41,878 bases of DNA, from IMG/VR virus record IMGVR_UViG_3300037258_001196, positions 1 to 41,878 of that record; one strand, written 5' to 3'. Below are positions 9,061 through 17,645 of the stretch, piece by piece. The stretch comes from a virus. The position numbers and the translations under genes are program-made. The notes below the pieces were generated by a model that saw only the letters and a list, made by a program, of their open reading frames with translations, had not been told where the DNA came from and did no database searches. Each line of letters begins with the position of its first letter. The stretch's first letter is position 1.

Positions 9061-9119
9061 CCGCGAACGACGGAAGCCAGTCGCAAGCCCTCTCGCTTCA
9101 CTTGAACGTAACACTCTGA
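9024..9119 (+). pseudogene. Out-of-frame 3' end of the SBBP surface-protein gene
   Basis: From 9024 the -1 frame encodes PPSLAGAYTLSVTAND, continuing to a TGA at 9117-9119. This is the pattern TPAGxYTLxVTxxxGxxSxxxxLxLxV that normally follows the CGGG tail in acidobacterial surface proteins. The main frame instead ends in an unrelated 15-residue tail. One missing base in the C-run at 9022-9025 would explain it: a real mutation or a sequencing error. Confidence 0.65.
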
Positions 9120-9169
9120 TCGAGCCAATGCGCGGCACATCTTTCGGCGCGGTCCGCGCAAGGCGGCGC

Positions 9170-10354
9170 CTAATACTGCGGCAGCGTGATCTTATCGGTA
9201 AGGCCGCGTGCGCCGACAATGTCGGCGATAAACTGAACCTTCAAGAGATTGAAGATCTTGTTACGAACAAAAATTGCTCGCTTTGACTTTGGTGCAAAAG
9301 TCCCCGCGAACCCCAGCGCCGCTTTCTGCTTTTTTGCGACGAAGGGACCGAACAGATTCTGGTAATTGCGAAACGCGGTCGCGAATTCGCCTTGAGCGCG
9401 GTGAATCTCACCGGCAAGAATATAGGCCGCTATCATGGCCAGGGCTGAGCCTTGCCCAGCGAGTAGCGACACGCAGAATGCCGCATCGCCGATGAGCGTA
9501 GCGCGCCCTTTGCTCCACAATCCTTTCTCCGGATCCATTCTAATTTGGCTTACGCGGTCGAAATAGAGCTCCAGAGCGGCGTCGAGGGCCTCCATGATCT
9601 GCGGGCATTCCCAATTCTTTGATTCAAATCTCTTCCACAAAAGAGCTTTCTGCGCCGACAGCTCGCTTGGGATTGTGGGATCATCGTCGGCAAATGTGAG
9701 AAAGAAAAGCGTCCTGTCGCCGCGCATGGTAAACCGCGCAACCTGTTTGCCCACCTCCGTGTACATCACGTAGGCAAGCTCGTCTCGCGGACGATATCCG
9801 TCCGCTTCGAAGGCCGCAGCCTTTACGCCCAGATATTTCTCGAACTGGCTCTCGGCTCCAAACGCAAGTTGGCGAACGCGCGAATGCAGGCCGTCCGCCC
9901 CAATCACCAGATCGAAGTCGCGCGCAGGACTGCACTGGAACGTGACGCGAACGTGCCGTTCGTCTTGTTCGAGGGCGATAATGCTGTCGCCAAAAATTGC
10001 GTCGACCTGGTTCGCAATTTTTCCATAAATCGCTGTGGAGAGTTCACTGCGCGGCAAGCTCAAATACCGGCCCTGGGCGACACGATTGAACGATTCCACG
10101 GGAAAGCTAGCGATGCGTTTCCCATTCCGGTCTACAACCCGTAATTCCTCGAGTACATAGCCCTTGCTGCGAAGCTCCGGCAAAAGGCCCATGCGGTCGG
10201 CGATGTCGAAACCCGCGCCCCAGAAATCAATGATGTAGCCGCCGGTGCGCAGCCGCGGCGAAGACTCAACGATGGTTGACTCAATTCCATAACGTGCCAG
10301 CCAATAAGCGAGAGTCGGCCCCGCAATGCCGGCGCCGGAAATCAAAATTCTCAT
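9170..10354 (-). CDS. FAD-dependent monooxygenase (TetX/PHBH type)
   Basis: A cytosolic flavoprotein of 395 residues in the class A aromatic hydroxylase superfamily, which oxygenates small molecules using FAD, NAD(P)H and O2. The N-terminal ISGAGIAGPTLAYWLARYG is the GxGxxG dinucleotide-binding loop, with the acidic residue of IVES ending strand 2. DLVIGADGLHSRVR is the DG motif, and ATLIGDAAFCVSLLAGQGSA is the GD motif that binds the FAD ribityl chain. I chose the ATG at 10352-10354. A longer frame exists only with a TTG at 10393 and adds residues that do not fit the Rossmann start. The substrate is unknown; TetX-like enzymes degrade tetracyclines but many relatives act elsewhere. Confidence 0.9.
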   Translation of the reverse strand: MRILISGAGIAGPTLAYWLARYGIESTIVESSPRLRTGGYIIDFWGAGFDIADRMGLLPELRSKGYVLEELRVVDRNGKRIASFPVESFNRVAQGRYLSLPRSELSTAIYGKIANQVDAIFGDSIIALEQDERHVRVTFQCSPARDFDLVIGADGLHSRVRQLAFGAESQFEKYLGVKAAAFEADGYRPRDELAYVMYTEVGKQVARFTMRGDRTLFFLTFADDDPTIPSELSAQKALLWKRFESKNWECPQIMEALDAALELYFDRVSQIRMDPEKGLWSKGRATLIGDAAFCVSLLAGQGSALAMIAAYILAGEIHRAQGEFATAFRNYQNLFGPFVAKKQKAALGFAGTFAPKSKRAIFVRNKIFNLLKVQFIADIVGARGLTDKITLPQY

Positions 10355-10399
10355 CGAGACCACGATACGACGTTGGAAAGGAGAGCGAAACAACCTAAA

Positions 10400-13300
10400 T
10401 CATCTTTCGCGCGACGGTGATTTGGAAATTCGTTTCGCAAGAATCGCCTTAATTTCGCGGTTGATGTCGAATTGTTCCGCGGCTTCTTCTTCTGACTTCG
10501 TCCGCATCACGTCAAAGGCCGGCAGTTGCGCGACTGTGGGATATGGCGCCTGATCTCGACGAACCGAAAACCAGATGATTCGATTTAGCGTCTCTGGATT
10601 CGCCATGTCCTCCGAAGTAAAATCCTGCCGCTCGCTATCGCGGATCCACTGAGCTGTTTCGCGGTCTGCCGCCGGTTGGACGAGTAGATTGTTCAACGCC
10701 AGCTTAGGCAAAATCGCCTTATACGGAGTTAAGTCCGGCTGCGCCTGAAAAATATCGATGGGAGCCGCGGCCGCATCGAGCTGGTTCATTGGCGAAATGC
10801 CCAGCAAAACCTCAATCGTGCGGACCATGCTGACTGTGCTGTGATATTGATGAACCAGGGCGCCGGGTCGATTGTACGCGCTGATGACGAGTCCCGGAGA
10901 GCGGTGCGCGTCCACGTGATCGGGACCGTTTTGCGCGTCATCTTCGACCACGAAAATCGCCGTGTCTTTCCAATAGGGGCTGGACGAGACCTCTTGCACC
11001 AGCAGCCCTAGCGCATAATCGTTGTCCGCCACATAGAACTGCGGCGTCGGCATATGGACTCGCATCCCGTTCGTGTGGTCGTTCGGCAAATAAACGATAT
11101 TCAGCGCCGGGAAAGAATCCTTCCCACCGTTGTTGAGTGCATCGACATAGCCGCGAAATTCCGCCAGCCACGCGGAAAGGCGAGAGTATCCACGTAGTCG
11201 AGAGTCGGCGTTCGAACTGGAGATCAGCGCCTCTCCCGGCGAGTTTGCTTGTAGCGCGGCGCGATACGAGTCGGTCGTCATCGAATCCGGCGTGTACAGG
11301 TCAAATTCGCGATGCGTGGTGCTGAAATGATCTTCGAGCGATTTCTTTAAAGGAAATGCGACAACCGTCGGCGAAATGTCGGGATAATCGCGTTCGCGAT
11401 TGGCGTTGAAGGCGTCGATTTCCGCTTGCGAAATCGTGCTCATGAATTCGCCGTTCGTCCAATAGGTAAGTCCGGCCCGCGCGGCCGCGTCCCACAGATA
11501 AAGCGTCTGCGGCTCGCCTACGTCGCGCGCACCGTTTAGATATGGCACGTAGCGTTGAATCAGCTGCTTAAGATCATCGGGAGTAGCGGGCACAGGCAGA
11601 ACGGGCGGCAGACCGTGCATCGCCGTAATCGTCGGCAAACGATTCGTACCTTGGAAATCGTACGTACGCCCCCGCGAAGAATAGTTCCAGCGATAGGCCT
11701 TGTCGACGTAGTCGGAAGAGAAAGCGGCATCAGTCCAGTTGTGGCCGTCTGGACTGGCCTCGGAATTCACAAAGAATCGGTCTAGGATGCCGAAGCGCTT
11801 GACCAGCGCATGCGCGTTGGGCGTGATTTCCTGTGTCGTACCGCTCGCAGGACTTGCAGCTGTGCCATCGCCAAAGATCGCCAGCGAGGCATCGCCATCC
11901 GCCGGCTCGCCGTTGCCTGCCTTTGCGAGATCGCCGAAAATCTGATCGTACGTGCGATTTTCGCGGATCACATAAATGACGTGATGAATCGGCGATGCTC
12001 CCGAAAACAGGTGTACGTCGGCCGACCCAATCAAACCGTCGTTGCGCATCACCTGATTTGTATAGCTGACGAGCGCCTGCGCGTCAGGCGGCGCAATCTG
12101 CGAGATCGTCCCAGCGACCAACGCGACGTCGTATTCGCCGCCCTGGCGGTTGCTGCCGGTTCCAACAGGGAACCGGTCGTTGGGCATATTAGGTGCGCGC
12201 CCGGAATTATTCACGACCAGCGAAGAGCTTTCATACCCGCTGCCTTTTCCATTGGCAACGAAAAGCCACCCGTCCGCAAATGCTACGGCGGAAGGGTATT
12301 GCCCCGTTGGAATAAACCCGAGCACCTGGCTGCGCGCGGGAGATTTGTCATCATCGTCGTCCGAAGACTTATCATCGTCCTTGTCGCGCGCGACTTTTGC
12401 TTCTGCCGGCCCCAAATTGACTACAGCGACGGCGTTGCTATGTGCGTTGGCGACGTACAGCACCTTTCCGTCGGTGCCAAGGGCTAGCCCCTCCGGCGAA
12501 CTACCCGGAAGGGCCTTCTCCGAAAGACGGACAGAGATCGTCTCCACGACGCGATTGCTCGCTGGGTCGATCACCGAGACGCTGTCGTCGTCCGAATTGG
12601 CCACATAGAGCCGCGTGCGCGCACTGTTGAGAGTCATCGCGGTCGGATGGCGGCCAACGGGAATAAATGTCGCCGGCCTTTCCGGATGGAGCGCATCAAT
12701 CGCCGCCACAGATGCAGTCGCCCAGCACGAGACGAAAACCTTTTGCGTCTCGTGAGAATTCGCAGGATTCCAGGTCGTCACACCGTATGGGTATACGAAA
12801 TGCCCCGGCTTATCGTCTGACAAATCGACGCGCGTCAAACGCCGGTTGTAGCGCAGGCCGCGAATGATACCGAGCGAATCGCCGAGATCGTTCGCGACGT
12901 AAAACGTATCTCCGTCGGCGCTAAGCGCGATTCCCAGCGGATACACCGGTTCTTGATTCGAGTTGTAGCGAGGCGTACTCGCTTCGGTGGCAAAACCCTC
13001 GACCGAGATGAATGGAGCGGTTACCTTTGTGTCCGGTCCGTTCGACGCAGGCGTCACCGGCTGCGGATCGCCTGGATGGAAACGAAACATCCAGATTTTG
13101 TTCTCGAAACCACCTGAAACGTAAAGCGTATACGCGCCGCTTGGGTCGGCTTCAGGAGAAAACACTGCTCCAACCTGGGCGCTTTGCGGAGCGGGAAAGT
13201 ACACATTTTGAATCACGCGCGGTGAGGGCTGCGCATTCAGGTCGAGAACCGAGATCGATTGTTGCTCCGCGTTTGTAGTTGCGCTGAACTGAATGCCATA

Positions 13301-13573
13301 GCCGCTGTTCACGCTGATCAGATACTGTCCGCCGCCGTCTTTCGCGCCGCGATCGGGACTGCGGACAAACGCGACCGGCAACGATCCGATCGCCAGATTT
13401 CCCGTATTGCTGTCCAGCACCAGCGTTCCGGCCGGCGTAATCGGCCGCCCCTCCGAAGCAGGCTCATCGGACACGGCTCGCGCCTGCGAGAAAGCCAAAG
13501 AAGCTGCAAAGATTCCAACGAAGCCAAGAAATGCAAGCGAGAGTGTAAGGCACTTAAGAGAATTCGTTCTCAT
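10400..13573 (-). CDS. Secreted YncE-like beta-propeller fused to a phosphoesterase domain
   Basis: A 1057-residue exported protein. Residues 1-34 form a signal peptide (AFSQARA). Residues about 50-500 are YncE/cytochrome-D1-like propeller blades with repeated RLYVANSDDDSVSVIDPASN motifs. From about 528 comes a phosphoesterase family domain (phospholipase C/acid phosphatase type), starting HVIYVIRENRTYDQIFGD and continuing with SPDGHNWT, YLPNDHTNGM and IFVVEDDAQNGPDHVDAHR, which carry likely metal ligands. An Asp/Lys-rich insert (about 397-412) sits between two blades. This architecture is common in Acidobacteriota. It should act in the periplasm or outside, but the substrate is not known. 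Its stop lies about 45 bp from the 5' end of the monooxygenase, so the two may be co-transcribed. Confidence 0.9.
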   Translation of the reverse strand: MRTNSLKCLTLSLAFLGFVGIFAASLAFSQARAVSDEPASEGRPITPAGTLVLDSNTGNLAIGSLPVAFVRSPDRGAKDGGGQYLISVNSGYGIQFSATTNAEQQSISVLDLNAQPSPRVIQNVYFPAPQSAQVGAVFSPEADPSGAYTLYVSGGFENKIWMFRFHPGDPQPVTPASNGPDTKVTAPFISVEGFATEASTPRYNSNQEPVYPLGIALSADGDTFYVANDLGDSLGIIRGLRYNRRLTRVDLSDDKPGHFVYPYGVTTWNPANSHETQKVFVSCWATASVAAIDALHPERPATFIPVGRHPTAMTLNSARTRLYVANSDDDSVSVIDPASNRVVETISVRLSEKALPGSSPEGLALGTDGKVLYVANAHSNAVAVVNLGPAEAKVARDKDDDKSSDDDDDKSPARSQVLGFIPTGQYPSAVAFADGWLFVANGKGSGYESSSLVVNNSGRAPNMPNDRFPVGTGSNRQGGEYDVALVAGTISQIAPPDAQALVSYTNQVMRNDGLIGSADVHLFSGASPIHHVIYVIRENRTYDQIFGDLAKAGNGEPADGDASLAIFGDGTAASPASGTTQEITPNAHALVKRFGILDRFFVNSEASPDGHNWTDAAFSSDYVDKAYRWNYSSRGRTYDFQGTNRLPTITAMHGLPPVLPVPATPDDLKQLIQRYVPYLNGARDVGEPQTLYLWDAAARAGLTYWTNGEFMSTISQAEIDAFNANRERDYPDISPTVVAFPLKKSLEDHFSTTHREFDLYTPDSMTTDSYRAALQANSPGEALISSSNADSRLRGYSRLSAWLAEFRGYVDALNNGGKDSFPALNIVYLPNDHTNGMRVHMPTPQFYVADNDYALGLLVQEVSSSPYWKDTAIFVVEDDAQNGPDHVDAHRSPGLVISAYNRPGALVHQYHSTVSMVRTIEVLLGISPMNQLDAAAAPIDIFQAQPDLTPYKAILPKLALNNLLVQPAADRETAQWIRDSERQDFTSEDMANPETLNRIIWFSVRRDQAPYPTVAQLPAFDVMRTKSEEEAAEQFDINREIKAILAKRISKSPSRER

Positions 13574-13822
13574 AGGCGAGGCCCCATAAATGCGTGGCTA
13601 GATAGGCTCCGTTACGGGACGTAGTCTGGTATAACTCCGGATCGCGTTCAATCGGTTTCTGGCTTAGTTCAGAAACTTAAACATGCCTGTAACAATGGCG
13701 CTATCGGTCCTCGAAGAGTGAGTTCACCAAAAGGTGCAATCAGAGCGTTTGTGTCGCAATGGAGTGAGCGCACCATTACCACGCGCTTTAGCATGTGGAA
13801 TACGTCGACCAATCGCCGAGGC

Positions 13823-14464
13823 TTAGCGAAGCTGAGACAGGTCGAATGTCGTCGCGACGTCCTGACCGTCCGGTGTGTGAACCTCAACGGTGAGATCAGA
13901 CGAGTCAATCTTCTGTGGATCGAATTCCTGTTCGAGTACGATGCCTTGAATTCCCCAAATGGTATTCGAGAAATTCGATGACGCGACGTACGCATGGCTT
14001 GCGAGCGGCGCGATCGTATTGTCCTGGCTCACGTCGATCTGAAAATCGTTCTGGTAGTCGGGGATCGGTTGCAGAAGCGAATACGCACCGTTCGATTCCC
14101 GGTTTTGAAACTCAGGATATGTTGGCGTGAACTGGATCTCCACGCTGACGCGAAACGGCATGCGCTTTCCAAGAAATTCCTGCTCTGCTTCCTGCGCATG
14201 ATAGTTCGAGGCTGTTGCGCCGCGCTGCGCGACTTGTTCAAACGGAGTCTCAAGCCTGACCGATGCGACGTACGGTCCGCTATCAGGCGCGGAAAAATTG
14301 TGAATGTACTTAACGAACAGTTCTGAGTTGCGGTTGCCGTTGCCCGTCAAAAAAGCGTCGCGAATCGCCGTTTCAGAGAGCGGATAGTCAAACGCGAAAG
14401 CCGGCACGGCAAAGAGCAGAAAAGCGATTACAGGAAGGGAAGCAATGCGCGTAGCGTTCTTCAT
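13823..14464 (-). CDS. Secreted protein of unknown function
   Basis: A 213-residue protein that I do not recognise. Residues 1-24 are a clear signal peptide ending AFAFDYP. The mature part looks mainly beta, with a VASVRLETPFEQVAQ strand region, a central MPFRVSVEIQFTPTYPEF strand region and a C-terminal VEVHTPDGQDVATTFDL strand pair. There are no cysteines and no obvious catalytic motif. An AGGTG ribosome-binding site stands 8 nt before the ATG. It lies between the phosphoesterase and the outer-membrane barrel gene, all on the minus strand. Confidence 0.75.
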   Translation of the reverse strand: MKNATRIASLPVIAFLLFAVPAFAFDYPLSETAIRDAFLTGNGNRNSELFVKYIHNFSAPDSGPYVASVRLETPFEQVAQRGATASNYHAQEAEQEFLGKRMPFRVSVEIQFTPTYPEFQNRESNGAYSLLQPIPDYQNDFQIDVSQDNTIAPLASHAYVASSNFSNTIWGIQGIVLEQEFDPQKIDSSDLTVEVHTPDGQDVATTFDLSQLR

Positions 14465-14609
14465 GCGAATTCACCTGGGCAATCATATACCGAAGGCCAA
14501 AGTGAAATGCCCGAATTCAACAGTCTGCGCGAAGTTTGTGAGTAACAGCATGGCTAGTACGGCTGAACTACTGGATTCCACCTACAAGAACGATTGAGAA
14601 AAAGGGAAC

Positions 14610-14640
14610 GGCTGGAGAAAGTCGAAGACAATCTCCAGCC
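14610..14640 (-). terminator. Rho-independent terminator after the beta-barrel gene
   Basis: A 9-bp perfect stem (GGCTGGAGA with TCTCCAGCC) around a 13-nt loop. On the minus strand it is followed by GTTCCC and then TTTTTCTC. It stands 30 nt after the stop codon of the outer-membrane protein gene. Confidence 0.65.
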
Positions 14641-14669
14641 ATCCATGCCGTGGCCGTCAAAAACGCCCG

Positions 14670-15356
14670 TTAGAAGCGAAAGATGACGCCGATGTTTGCC
14701 TGGCCCTGGTTCGCCTTGTTCGTAATCTCAGTCTGATAGAGGTCGCCGTAGAAGTCCTCGCCGTAGCCGACCTGCTGCGTGGTGTGAGTGGGCGAATAGC
14801 GGACGTCTACACGAAGTCCAACGTGAGCGGTGGGCTCGTATTTCACGCCGCCCCCAATGTTGTAAGAAAACCGATTATTTATTCCGGTCAATACCCCATT
14901 GGTGCCGAAATGGGTAAAGCCCAGTCCGAACGAGATAAACGGCTTAATCTTGGATTCCTCGCCTTTGAGTTCCCACAGCGCTCCCCCGTTATAGTTATCT
15001 AGATTCGCCGACCCGATGTCCGCGAGTCCGCCGCTCTCAGCATTGTGAGCTCGCAACTCGGTCGGTTGCCGGCTCCAGAGGAACTCCGCTTCGAAGCCCG
15101 GGAAAAGCGCGTAGTCCGCTTCGACCCCGTAGTCAAAACTGCTCTTCAACTTGATATAGTCGAGCAGCTCGCCGCCGGAACCGGCGCCTGGCCCGGTATA
15201 AGTCGCCGGAGGGTTATAGCTAATTTGCCCTCCGAATCGCGTCCCGCCAAACGGAGTGATTTCGAACTTAGGCTCCGAGAGAAATTGCGCACCCGCTTGC
15301 AAAGCTCCGAACGTAAGACAAAAGATAGCGATCATGAATATCTTGCAGCCCCGCAT
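14670..15356 (-). CDS. Small outer-membrane beta-barrel protein
   Basis: A 228-residue OmpA/OmpW-like barrel. It has a signal peptide (about 1-23, ending LQAGA), then alternating strands such as GGTRFGGQISYNPP, FDYGVEADYALFPGFEAEFLW and VGLRVDVRYSPTHT, and ends in NIGVIFRF. The terminal Phe is the usual recognition signal for BamA-dependent assembly. AGGAG precedes the ATG by about 7 nt and a TATAAT lies upstream on the minus strand at 15419-15424. Function beyond an eight-stranded-barrel scaffold is not apparent. Confidence 0.85.
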   Translation of the reverse strand: MRGCKIFMIAIFCLTFGALQAGAQFLSEPKFEITPFGGTRFGGQISYNPPATYTGPGAGSGGELLDYIKLKSSFDYGVEADYALFPGFEAEFLWSRQPTELRAHNAESGGLADIGSANLDNYNGGALWELKGEESKIKPFISFGLGFTHFGTNGVLTGINNRFSYNIGGGVKYEPTAHVGLRVDVRYSPTHTTQQVGYGEDFYGDLYQTEITNKANQGQANIGVIFRF

Positions 15357-15634
15357 CGTGATCTCCTTATCTCCTTTAGTATGTCCAACCTGTATAAGCG
15401 CCTACACACCGCCACACCATTATAAACACCACCTTCTTCAGATTGTTGTAACCAAAAACAAGTTGCGAAACAAGCTGCGCCAGCGAAAACCAACGCTGCA
15501 AATCACGTCAAACCCATGCTCAAACAAGGTGGCTAATCCGCAAGCGAAGATGGCTCGTTCGGTCGCCCGCCAAGCCGAAATCCTACGCAACATAATATTC
15601 AGTATCGGAATGTCAAGACTAAAATTGCGTACGC
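15357..15634. other. Chromosome-prophage boundary region without genes
   Basis: About 280 bp separate the barrel gene from the first phage-type gene. The stretch is AT-richer than its surroundings and contains a minus-strand TATAAT at 15419-15424 that probably serves the barrel gene. I see no tRNA and no obvious att direct repeat, so the real element boundary could lie anywhere here. Confidence 0.4.
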
Positions 15635-16324
15635 CTAACCCTTTCGGTATCCGATGAGGAGCCCGATCCCTGCTCCGACAGCGAGCCAACGGAGGTGGCT
15701 CTTCAAGCGCTGCCGAAGCGTGCCGCCTTTCGCGGAATTCACAGCCAGGTCGCGCTGCTTTGTGAGCGCCGTCAGTTTGAGACTGTCGTCCGTTGCATCA
15801 CGTTGAGCTGCGCTAAGCTTTGCGTTGCACGCTCGACAGTCCTGCGCAGGTAATTCCATGCTCAACTGTTCTTTAGTCTGAGCGGAAGTATTCGCACTTG
15901 GAATGGCGTCTGTGCCTAAGTTTTCTGAGGCGGTGACATTCGCTCCGATGCTGGGTGTCGAGAGCGACCACGGGCGGGACGGCCTTTCCTTGCGCGCCGT
16001 TTGAGTCGGAGCGTCTTTCGCGACAATGGGTTGTGGCAAGGGCAAATACTTTGGGAGTTCGCGCAGAAGTTGCGATGGAGTCCGTGTTTTCCTCTTTAGG
16101 TTCGCAATATCGCTCAACGAGCTTTTAAGAGTGTTTTCCCGCTCGGTCTCGCGGTTGTTTGCATCAGTGATCAATTTCTGTTGAGCCTCAAGCGCATTGC
16201 CTAGCTGACTCGTCTCTTTCCGTTCCCCTCGCCACGCCTCAAGCGACATCAATAACAAAACGACGGCTACGGTGCCTCCAACAAGTTCGATTGTCCCGCG
16301 CGCCATAAAGCCCTCGCAATTCAT
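15635..16324 (-). CDS. Phage membrane coiled-coil protein, spanin-like (Rz-type) candidate
   Basis: A 229-residue protein immediately after the endolysin gene, where inner-membrane spanins are usually found. Residues about 10-28 form an N-terminal membrane helix (TIELVGGTVAVVLLLMSL). A Glu/Lys/Gln-rich helix (about 30-75) fits the periplasmic coiled coil of Rz. The middle is Pro/Ser-rich with a CRAC motif. A second hydrophobic helix (WLAVGAGIGLLIGY) ends the protein, which is unusual for Rz. The start may be MNCEGF or the internal MARGTI six codons later. It abuts the endolysin stop with no gap. Function is inferred from position and topology only. Confidence 0.6.
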   Translation of the reverse strand: MNCEGFMARGTIELVGGTVAVVLLLMSLEAWRGERKETSQLGNALEAQQKLITDANNRETERENTLKSSLSDIANLKRKTRTPSQLLRELPKYLPLPQPIVAKDAPTQTARKERPSRPWSLSTPSIGANVTASENLGTDAIPSANTSAQTKEQLSMELPAQDCRACNAKLSAAQRDATDDSLKLTALTKQRDLAVNSAKGGTLRQRLKSHLRWLAVGAGIGLLIGYRKG

Positions 16325-16762
16325 TCAGACTAATGAATAGCTACTGAGTTTGCTCAAAACTCGACTTGGGTAGGATCGGTCGCCGCCGCCGTTCCACAGC
16401 AACAAGCCCGCGTTCAAGTCGCCCTCTGCAGCGGAAAGTTTGTTCGCAAGTACCGCGCAGCCTATTTCGACGCCAATCTCGGGCAAGCAAAGGCCCGACA
16501 AAAATTGGCGTGCAAACCCGTGTTCCCGCGCGACCTGCCCCATCACCTGCATCAATCCCCAGGACGTCGACCGCGCAATCTCCTCCGTTGGAGCTAGCTC
16601 CAATACAGCGACATAGCGTTCCCGAAACGTAGGTTCATACCTGATCGCATAGCTGTTCCACGATGATTCCTGTTCAATTACGGCACAGACGAGCGCCGGG
16701 TCCAGTCTGTGGCGAACAGCGGCCGCACGCGCTTCGACCACGAGTTCCTCTTGAGGCGTCAT
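16325..16762 (-). CDS. Phage endolysin, lytic transglycosylase (SLT) fold
   Basis: A 145-residue soluble SLT-type transglycosylase that would cleave peptidoglycan glycan strands at lysis. CAVIEQESSWN holds the catalytic Glu, followed by STSWGLMQVMGQVAREHGF (the GLMQ motif) and LLLWNGGGDRSYPSRVL near the end. No signal peptide is present, so a holin or similar would be needed. I chose the ATG at 16760-16762, which follows the upstream stop by 8 nt with GGAG further up. The longer frame to 16801 overlaps the neighbour. Confidence 0.85.
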   Translation of the reverse strand: MTPQEELVVEARAAAVRHRLDPALVCAVIEQESSWNSYAIRYEPTFRERYVAVLELAPTEEIARSTSWGLMQVMGQVAREHGFARQFLSGLCLPEIGVEIGCAVLANKLSAAEGDLNAGLLLWNGGGDRSYPSRVLSKLSSYSLV

Positions 16763-16770
16763 GAAGAGTG

Positions 16771-17022
16771 TTAGTTCTCCGGAGAGTTGATGTTGAGCCA
16801 ACGGACAATCGGAGGATTTCTCCCCTCAATTCCCTGCTCATTGCAGAGCCGCTGCAACACTTCGTATATGTGCGGCAAATGATTTAGGGCTATATCCTGC
16901 ACGAAAATGCGCGTGATCTCGTCATTCCGAATACGCCTGTGTAACCATCGCAGAAACAACACAAGCTGCACCGCGAAAACAAACGTCGGCGTGAGCCAAT
17001 GGGGATCTTCCAGAACTCTCAT
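16771..17022 (-). CDS. Small single-span membrane protein in the lysis cassette
   Basis: An 83-residue protein with one hydrophobic helix near the N-terminus (PTFVFAVQLVLFLRWL), followed by RRIRNDEITRIF and a soluble tail. A strong GAGGAG lies 7 nt before the ATG at 17020-17022. It sits directly upstream of the endolysin, so a holin or holin-accessory role is possible. One span with a long cytoplasmic tail would be unusual for a classical holin, and I do not recognise the family. Confidence 0.65.
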   Translation of the reverse strand: MRVLEDPHWLTPTFVFAVQLVLFLRWLHRRIRNDEITRIFVQDIALNHLPHIYEVLQRLCNEQGIEGRNPPIVRWLNINSPEN

Positions 17023-17032
17023 CCGTATCTCC

Positions 17033-17584
17033 TCATCCAAAGAGTGACGCGATTCCGGAGCCGAGACCAAACACGTTCCCCAGTCCGCTAGACGAGCTAC
17101 CTGACGCTCGCTGACGCACGTTGAGCAGTTCAGCCGGCACGCCCATAGCCTTACCGAGCAGATTTGTGTCTACTCCGTACGTTTGTCCCAAGGCATTCAG
17201 TCCAGCGAGTTGGTCCTGCCGCTGTCGATTTGCAAACGCAACTTGGTTCTGCTGTGCTTGGCTCGCGTCGGTTTGCGCCTGCTCTCGCCCGAGCTGACTC
17301 AAAAGATCGCTATACCCTGCTGAATTCCCGGTGGCGGCCGTTCGATTCGCAGCCCGCTCACGAAGTGCATCGAACGCGGTGTTCGCCGCGCCAAGGCTCT
17401 GTTGTGTAATGTCGGATTGCTGTTGCGGCGAAAATCCCGGACTCGTAAGTAGGCTATTAACAGTCGGCATTAGCAAACTGCGATCTTGCTGACCCTGCTG
17501 GCTCAACTGCGAAATCATTTGGTCTTGCTGCGCGAGTTGTTGATCAGACAGCGCGCGGGTACTACTCTGTGCTCCGCGAGACAT
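17033..17584 (-). CDS. Q-rich phage structural protein, candidate internal/ejection protein
   Basis: A 183-residue protein rich in Gln, Ala and Ser, mostly predicted helical, with DQQLAQQDQMISQLSQQGQQ at the N-terminus and a Gly/Ser tail ending GLGSGIASLFG. Small, Q-rich proteins with Gly-rich ends beside tail genes resemble podovirus internal virion (ejection) proteins. That is an inference; no catalytic motif is visible. GGAGG stands 4 nt before the ATG. The 3' end lies 10 bp from the next start. Confidence 0.6.
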   Translation of the reverse strand: MSRGAQSSTRALSDQQLAQQDQMISQLSQQGQQDRSLLMPTVNSLLTSPGFSPQQQSDITQQSLGAANTAFDALRERAANRTAATGNSAGYSDLLSQLGREQAQTDASQAQQNQVAFANRQRQDQLAGLNALGQTYGVDTNLLGKAMGVPAELLNVRQRASGSSSSGLGNVFGLGSGIASLFG

Positions 17585-17645
17585 ACTTCCTCCGTTTCCA
17601 CGAAACGGTCCGACATACGATCATTCCGTCGTCGAACCCCACAAA

